In this document: positions 1 through 3,685 of the stretch, one piece after another
Position numbering within the stretch: position 1 is the first letter of the stretch
Layout of the letters: each line of letters starts with the position of its first letter
DNA from: Candidatus Omnitrophota bacterium
GTDB lineage: Bacteria; Omnitrophota; Gorgyraeia; Gygaellales; Profunditerraquicolaceae
DNA: 5,629 nt
Direction of reading: 5' to 3'
NCBI GenBank assembly: GCA_020063525.1
Contig: JAGUUJ010000063.1
Location: forward strand, 1 to 5,629
Notes under the pieces: generated by a model
Seen by the model: the letters and a program-made list of their open reading frames with translations, nothing else
The model's database searches: none
Told to the model about the DNA's origin: nothing
Translations under genes and position numbers: made by a program

Positions 1-291
1 GCGGTCGATATTTTCTTCTTTCTGGGTGAGCCTCTTCTCCGAATTCAATATCTCCTGGCGCCTATCCTTTGTTTCCCGTTCAAAATCCTGGCGCATCCGG
101 TATTGGAGATCCTTTGCCTCTAATTCTACTTCTCTTCGTTTGTCTTGCGCTTCCTTCTTGGCTTGTTCTAAAATCTGTTTGGCTTGCGTCTCGGCATCTT
201 GAATCTTTTTTTCAGCTACATATCTTCTTAAGCTGTACCCCACATATGTTGAGACTAAAGCAATAGCAATAAATATGATTATATTCAACAT
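1..291 (-). CDS. rny: Ribonuclease Y, N-terminal part (runs off left edge)
   Basis: This is the first 97 codons of a gene that continues past the left edge. By family knowledge RNase Y is a membrane-anchored endoribonuclease that starts mRNA decay. The visible part has a hydrophobic N-terminal anchor at residues 2-18 (LNIIIFIAIALVSTYV), then a highly charged helix rich in K, E, R and Q. That helix includes the family-typical stretches FERETKDRRQE and LTQKEENIDR (residues about 71-97), the coiled coil that precedes the KH and HD domains. The KH and HD domains lie outside the window, so the call rests on the anchor and coiled coil. The ATG at 289-291 is chosen because a near-perfect Shine-Dalgarno site precedes it and the membrane anchor begins immediately. 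It follows the cyclo-ligase gene after 88 bases on the same strand, a neighbourhood often seen for rny. Confidence 0.9.
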   Translation of the reverse strand, partial: MLNIIIFIAIALVSTYVGYSLRRYVAEKKIQDAETQAKQILEQAKKEAQDKRREVELEAKDLQYRMRQDFERETKDRRQEILNSEKRLTQKEENIDR

Positions 292-302
292 TGCTTAATC
301 AA

Positions 303-308
303 CCTCCT
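303..308 (-). promoter_or_regulatory. Strong ribosome binding site of rny
   Basis: On the minus strand the bases read AGGAGG, ending 11 bases before the rny ATG. It is the best Shine-Dalgarno match in the window and fixes the rny start. The remainder of the 88-base gap (292-379) is AT-rich and holds a second GAGGAG about a dozen bases further upstream. I see no convincing terminator hairpin or clear sigma70 promoter there, so rny may be cotranscribed with the cyclo-ligase gene. Confidence 0.75.
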
Positions 309-379
309 GTCTGAAATACTCCTCTTAAATGCGATAATTAGTTGTTTAAAAATGAGGCATTTCTTAGAACTTAACGGAA

Positions 380-973
380 TCAGGCAGAAACTACTTTGCC
401 GATTTTTACATCCGTAGTGGTGGCGGGTAGATAAGGTAAGATCTGGAAATCAAATGCCAGGCCGATAGAAGCGGTATCGCGAGTGACTCTCTTTAAAAAA
501 TAATCGTAGCAGCCCTTGCCGCGTCCTAAACGATTACCTTTTTTATCAAAGGCTATTCCCGGCACGAGCACAAGGTCTAAATCCTCTAACTTAATGTATT
601 TTTTAACCGCGGGTTCGCATATACCATAAGGGCCCTTTTTAAGTTCTGCCTTATTTTGTAATACGCAAGGCCTTATGGTTATTCTCTGCCTCTTGCAAAC
701 CGGCACTGCGACTATCTTACCTAATCTGTGTGCTTCTTTTATCATATCTTGCGTGTTAACCTCGCCATCAAACGAGATGTAAAACATCACTATCTTTGCT
801 TTTTTAAAAACCGGAGTTCTAAAAAGTTTATCTTTTATGAGCTTACTTTTTCTATTTCGGTCTTCCTCCTTCTGTGTTTTTAATCTCAAAAGTATTTTAC
901 TACGTATTTGTTTTTTTGTCAATCCCGCACCACTTCCCACCTCGTAGGTGGACATGGTTGGCTTAATGCTCAT
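380..973 (-). CDS. 5-formyltetrahydrofolate cyclo-ligase (MTHF synthetase)
   Basis: The product (197 residues with this start) matches the 5-FCL/YgfA family. By family knowledge it converts 5-formyl-THF to 5,10-methenyl-THF using ATP in the cytoplasm. Visible features are the N-terminal helix TKKQIRSKILLRLKTQ, the strand IVMFYISFDGEVNT, VPGIAFDKKGNRLGRG (about residues 137-152) and the phosphate-binding segment GRGKGCYDYFL (about 150-160). Family members usually read GRGxGYYDRFL, so the first Tyr and the Arg are replaced here. The ATG at 971-973 overlaps the end of the nifU-like gene by 11 bases and has AAGGA five bases upstream, suggesting translational coupling. The first 17 residues do not resemble the family. 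A TTG at 920-922 would give a 180-residue protein beginning right before TKKQIRSK, and an ATG at 953-955 is a third option. Family assignment is secure; the start is not. Confidence 0.88.
   Translation of the reverse strand: MSIKPTMSTYEVGSGAGLTKKQIRSKILLRLKTQKEEDRNRKSKLIKDKLFRTPVFKKAKIVMFYISFDGEVNTQDMIKEAHRLGKIVAVPVCKRQRITIRPCVLQNKAELKKGPYGICEPAVKKYIKLEDLDLVLVPGIAFDKKGNRLGRGKGCYDYFLKRVTRDTASIGLAFDFQILPYLPATTTDVKIGKVVSA
937..951. repeat. Perfect inverted repeat at the 5' end of the cyclo-ligase gene
   Basis: The sequence ccacct-cgt-aggtgg is a perfect palindrome with a 6-base-pair stem and 3-base loop. In the minus-strand transcript it gives CCACCU-ACG-AGGUGG, about 15 bases before the possible TTG start at 922. 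The 3' arm contains a Shine-Dalgarno-like GAGGUGG. If translation starts upstream, the palindrome encodes part of STYEVGSG, which is not a family-conserved segment. It could be a leader hairpin or a small dispersed palindromic repeat; this window alone cannot decide. Confidence 0.55.
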
Positions 974-1406
974 GCGATTCCTTCTTAGGTTCAAATGTGC
1001 TCGGGTCTTTGCCTATTTTTTTATAATAATCCGCTAAGGCTGCCCTGAGGGCGTGTTCAGCTAAAACCGAACAATGCATCTTTATCGGGGGCAGGCCTCC
1101 CAATGCCTCTGCCACAGCTTTATTAGAAATCTTTAAGGCCTCATCAACGGTCTTACCTTTGATCATCTCAGTAACCATAGAGCTCGTTGCAAGTGCGGCT
1201 GCGCAACCAAACGTCTTAAACTTAGCATCTACAATAATATTATTTTCTACCTTAATATACATCCTCATGATATCCCCGCATACCGCGTTGCCCACATTAC
1301 CAATGCCACTGGCATCAGGAATTTCTCCGCAATTCCTCGGATGAGTAAAGTGATCCATAACTTTTTCTGAATATGCACTAAATATTTTATCTTTTTGTTC
1401 TGCCAT
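963..1406 (-). CDS. NifU/IscU-type iron-sulfur cluster scaffold
   Basis: This 147-residue protein matches the NifU N-terminal/IscU family, on which [2Fe-2S] or [4Fe-4S] clusters are assembled with a cysteine desulfurase before transfer to apoproteins. The N-terminus has the typical YSEKVMDHFTHPRN (residues 12-25). The three cluster-ligand cysteines are present: C43 in NAVCGD with the adjacent Asp45, C68 in FGCAAA, and C112 in KMHCSVLAEHAL with His111. An additional Cys26 is not a canonical ligand. There is no C-terminal Nfu domain or central ferredoxin-like domain, so this is the short scaffold form; the tail ends KKESHEH. The ATG lies one base after the metV stop codon, with no strong Shine-Dalgarno site, which points to translational coupling. 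No desulfurase gene is in the window. The coupling suggests, but does not show, a role in maturing MetV or its partner. Confidence 0.9.
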   Translation of the reverse strand: MAEQKDKIFSAYSEKVMDHFTHPRNCGEIPDASGIGNVGNAVCGDIMRMYIKVENNIIVDAKFKTFGCAAALATSSMVTEMIKGKTVDEALKISNKAVAEALGGLPPIKMHCSVLAEHALRAALADYYKKIGKDPSTFEPKKESHEH

Positions 1407-1407
1407 C

Positions 1408-2061
1408 TTATTTTGCCATAATTAACTTATGCGGCTTGGTAGCCTTTTTAAAATCTTTGGGTTTTTGAATTTTCTTCAGTGCATCAAGTTTTTTGCCCTT
1501 CTCTAATTCTTTATAGATTAAAACCCAGGCGCAGTCTTTGTCTTTGTCTACCTCGCATTTACCTTTATCCATACCGCCGCATGGGCCGTTTAAGAGGCCT
1601 TTGGGACAGAGCGTAATCGGGCAAATCCCAGCGGTAACATCCAATACGCATTCACCGCACAGAGAACACTTTTCAAAAAAGTTCCCCTGCGCATCCATTA
1701 CTGCGCCGAATAATGTATTGCAACCAGGCAAAACCACTAAACCCAATCTGTCATTATCTTTTACAGACTGTGCCCCAAGACCGCAGGCTAAGACTAAAAT
1801 TGCCTCTGCTTCCCGTAAGAGCTTGATATTCTTGGCCAATTCTGTTTTTATTTGGGCCGCAACACAGGGCGCACCGGGAATACACAACCCTAAGACGGTT
1901 TTACCTTGTGCTTCTAACTGCGCTTTCATTTTAAACAGCTCTTCCTCCCCGCCTGTCTTACAGGTAGTAGCACATTCGCCGCAACCCACCAAAAATATCT
2001 TGGTATATTCTTTTAAACTCTCTAATATTTCCTGAAAAGGCTTCTGCTCAGTAATAATCAT
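1408..2061 (-). CDS. metV: MetV-like methylenetetrahydrofolate reductase C-terminal-domain protein
   Basis: This 217-residue cysteine-rich protein resembles the MTHFR C-terminal-like family, called MetV in acetogens. There it partners MetF in reducing methylene-THF to methyl-THF in the Wood-Ljungdahl pathway. I count 15 cysteines in clusters: GCGECATTC (C27, C30, C34), GLCIPGAPC (C60, C66), ACG (C93), PGC (C114), CSLCGEC (C132, C135, C138), then C147, C152, C161, C169 and C177, including the hallmark LCPKGLLNGPCGG. This pattern fits Fe-S or zinc binding. There is no signal peptide or membrane segment, so it is likely cytoplasmic. The C-terminus is a lysine-rich tail. The ATG at 2059-2061 has GGAG six bases upstream. 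It is first in a probable operon with the Fe-S scaffold and the cyclo-ligase. No metF is adjacent, so the electron-transfer partner must be encoded elsewhere. The gene name follows family resemblance and is less certain than the family. Confidence 0.82.
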   Translation of the reverse strand: MIITEQKPFQEILESLKEYTKIFLVGCGECATTCKTGGEEELFKMKAQLEAQGKTVLGLCIPGAPCVAAQIKTELAKNIKLLREAEAILVLACGLGAQSVKDNDRLGLVVLPGCNTLFGAVMDAQGNFFEKCSLCGECVLDVTAGICPITLCPKGLLNGPCGGMDKGKCEVDKDKDCAWVLIYKELEKGKKLDALKKIQKPKDFKKATKPHKLIMAK

Positions 2062-2093
2062 TTATCTCTCCGCAAGAATAACCTTAATTTTAA

Positions 2094-2122
2094 ATTTTAT
2101 CATACTTTAGAGGCAGGCTCAA
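2094..2122 (-). promoter_or_regulatory. Sigma70-like promoter of the metV operon
   Basis: In the 80-base gap between rarA and metV the minus strand has a -35 box TTGAGC (2122-2117), a 17-base spacer, and a -10 box TAAAAT (2099-2094) preceded by TGA, giving an extended -10. The predicted transcript would begin near 2087, about 25 bases before the metV ATG, leaving room for its GGAG site. No intrinsic terminator is seen after rarA, so some readthrough from rarA is also possible. Confidence 0.6.
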
Positions 2123-2141
2123 GGGAAAAATTGGTGAGGAT

Positions 2142-3458
2142 TTAATCTGTCTTTTGAGTACCGCGCAGCTTCTCCAGGCGCTGCTTAATTTTTAGCTCAT
2201 AGCCGATATCTGTGGGTTCATAATATCGCACAGCCTTCCTCGTATATTTCTGTTTTACATAGTGGCCCTCGTAATCATGGGCATATTTATAATCTTTGCC
2301 GTGCCCTAGTACCTCGGCACCCGGGTAAGAGGCATCTTTAAGATGGTCAGGCACCTCCTGGATTTTTTGACTCTCCATATCTGCCAGGGCCTTGTCAATG
2401 GCCAGGTAACTGGCATTGGATTTGGGCGCACAGGCAACGTATATCGCAGCCTGAGCCAAGGCAATCCTTGCCTCAGGCATACCCACAAATTCCGAGATTT
2501 GTAATGCTGCATTCGCCAGGACAATTGCCAGGGGATCGGCATTACCCACATCTTCTGCTGCGGCAATACAGATCCTGCGCGCAATGAAACGCGGGTCCTC
2601 GCCTGCATAGAGCATCTTGGCCATCCAGTATAACGCGCTATCCGGGTCTGAGCCGCGCATAGACTTGATAAATGCCGAGGCAGTATCATAATGGCCGTCT
2701 TCGTCTTTATCGTAAATAACGGGCTTTTTCTGGATGGATTCAGAAGCTACCTCTAAATTAAAATTGATAAAACCGTCTTTGGATTTAGGCGTGGTTAGAA
2801 CGCCTACCTCCAGGGCATTGAGTGCCCGGCGCGCATCTCCCTCGCAGGTCTTAGCTAAAAACGCCAGCGCCTTCTTGTCAAATTTTATTTTAAGATTTCC
2901 GAATCCCCGGGTTTTGTCCTTTAATGCGAAAGACAGTATGCTTAAAATTTCATTTTCCTTAAGCGGTTTTAATTCCACTACCAGGGAGCGCGATAAAAGC
3001 GGAGAAGCTAGAGAAAAAAACGGATTGTGCACAGTTGCGCCGATTAAAACAGGATTACCCTCTTCTACATCAGGCATCAGGACATCCTGCTGGGCTTTAT
3101 TAAAACGGTGGAGCTCGTCAATAAAAAGTATGGTCTTCTCACCTATGCTTGCCTTTTTATGCTTGGCCTGGGCAATAACTTTCCTTAATTCTTCTACATT
3201 GGAAGTCGTGGCATTTATGGCTACATAGCGAGATTTAGTAATATGAGCAACACACCAGGCCAGCGACGTCTTACCCGTGCCTGGCGGGCCGTATAATATC
3301 AATGAACTAATCCGGTCTGCCTCAATTGCCCGACGCAAGAGTTTGCCTTTACCTAATATATGTTCCTGACCGACAAATTCTTCCAAAGTGCGCGGCCGCA
3401 TGCGCACTGCTAAAGGCAGGTCTTTATTGTTTACTGGTTTTTCTTCAAAAAGGTCCAT
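2142..3458 (-). CDS. rarA: Replication-associated recombination protein A (AAA+ ATPase, MgsA/WRNIP1 family)
   Basis: The 438-residue product matches RarA, a clamp-loader-like AAA+ ATPase that acts at stalled replication forks and single-strand/double-strand DNA junctions. Order of features: RMRPRTLEEFVGQEHILG (about residues 19-36), Walker A GPPGTGKT (57-64), Walker B ILFIDELHRFNKAQQD (110-125), sensor-1 region GATVHNPFFSLASPLLSRS (140-158) with the probable arginine finger R157. The C-terminal tetramerisation domain includes SDPDSALYWMAKML, IAAAEDVGNADP and the ending YEGHYVKQKYTRKAVRYYEP. Length is close to the E. coli protein. The frame stays open upstream to about 3590, but that extension encodes the 6S-like RNA and lacks family similarity. 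The ATG at 3456-3458 immediately before LFEEK is therefore preferred. Its only Shine-Dalgarno-like sequence, GGGGA ten bases upstream, is the 3' arm of the RNA's closing stem. Confidence 0.93.
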   Translation of the reverse strand: MDLFEEKPVNNKDLPLAVRMRPRTLEEFVGQEHILGKGKLLRRAIEADRISSLILYGPPGTGKTSLAWCVAHITKSRYVAINATTSNVEELRKVIAQAKHKKASIGEKTILFIDELHRFNKAQQDVLMPDVEEGNPVLIGATVHNPFFSLASPLLSRSLVVELKPLKENEILSILSFALKDKTRGFGNLKIKFDKKALAFLAKTCEGDARRALNALEVGVLTTPKSKDGFINFNLEVASESIQKKPVIYDKDEDGHYDTASAFIKSMRGSDPDSALYWMAKMLYAGEDPRFIARRICIAAAEDVGNADPLAIVLANAALQISEFVGMPEARIALAQAAIYVACAPKSNASYLAIDKALADMESQKIQEVPDHLKDASYPGAEVLGHGKDYKYAHDYEGHYVKQKYTRKAVRYYEPTDIGYELKIKQRLEKLRGTQKTD

Positions 3459-3462
3459 AAAT

Positions 3463-3621
3463 AAAAAATCCCCGCATGTGCCGTTGGACTGGACGGTTGT
3501 GAACCGGTTTCGTTTCAAGTGGGTGCTCTCCCCTTGATGCCGAAGCGCCAAGAGAGTTAAGCTCCCTCTATATTGGTGTTGGTTCACCAATTATCACACA
3601 TCCAACGTGCACGGCAGGGAT
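3463..3621 (-). ncRNA. ssrS: 6S RNA-like transcript
   Basis: The 227-base gap between pheT and rarA folds as a long, interrupted rod of about 159 nucleotides. The ends pair as AUCCC with GGGAU (3621-3617 with 3472-3468), GUGC with GCAC (3612-3609 with 3481-3478) and CGUUGGA with UCCAACG (3607-3601 with 3488-3482). An inner helix pairs GUGAACC with GGUUCAC (3587-3581 with 3505-3499). Large unpaired strands follow on both sides, then an apical helix (3556-3549 with 3536-3528) ends in a C(UUCG)G-type loop. A closing stem, a central bubble and an apical hairpin are the architecture of 6S RNA, which binds the housekeeping sigma RNA polymerase and mimics an open promoter. The last paired bases run into six U residues (3468-3463). 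Placement next to rarA is known for 6S-1 in Bacillus. The fold was made by eye; a covariance-model search has not been run. Confidence 0.8.
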
Positions 3622-3649
3622 ATTTTAAAAGAGCCAATTTTATTTGCAA
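3622..3649 (-). promoter_or_regulatory. Proximal sigma70-like promoter for the 6S-like RNA
   Basis: The minus strand shows TTGCAA (3649-3644), a 16-base spacer and TAAAAT (3627-3622). Standard spacing would put the start near 3615, within the 5' arm of the closing stem, or slightly earlier. This gives a transcript of roughly 153 nucleotides, typical for 6S RNA. Each hexamer departs from consensus, so this is a prediction only. Confidence 0.45.
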
Positions 3650-3653
3650 AAGA

Positions 3654-3682
3654 AGTATAACACATGCTTTTGTAAAAATCAA
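3654..3682 (-). promoter_or_regulatory. Distal sigma70-like promoter with extended -10, upstream of the 6S-like RNA
   Basis: Starting four bases after the pheT stop codon, the minus strand has TTGATT (3682-3677), exactly 17 bases, then TATACT (3659-3654) preceded by TGT, an extended -10. Initiation would be near 3647, giving a 5' extension of about 25-30 bases ahead of the closing stem. It is the better-spaced of the two promoters. It overlaps the -35 box of the proximal one, so the two may be alternatives or give precursor and mature forms. Confidence 0.5.
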
Positions 3683-3685
3683 GGC

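Noticed and set aside
974..994. Seven-residue longer cyclo-ligase start at TTG 994
   Set aside because: It has no ribosome binding site and deepens the overlap with the nifU-like gene; the ATG at 973 has AAGGA at good spacing.
1538..2035. Open frame of 165 codons on the plus strand
   Set aside because: It is antisense to metV, with low-complexity Ser/Pro-rich text and no recognisable domain; the metV frame explains the coding signal.
2100..2141. Possible terminator after rarA
   Set aside because: No stem-loop followed by a U run is visible on the minus strand; the region is better explained by the metV promoter.
2306..2689. Second minus-strand frame of 127 codons inside rarA
   Set aside because: It is a frame-shadow of the well-conserved rarA C-terminal domain; rarA is intact so there is no frameshift to explain.
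2734..3228. Open frame of 164 codons on the plus strand
   Set aside because: It is antisense to the conserved AAA+ core of rarA, with no family resemblance and no ribosome binding context.
3459..3590. N-terminal extension of rarA by 44 residues in the same open frame
   Set aside because: The extension lies within the folded RNA, has no family similarity, and the ATG at 3456-3458 gives the family-typical N-terminus and length.
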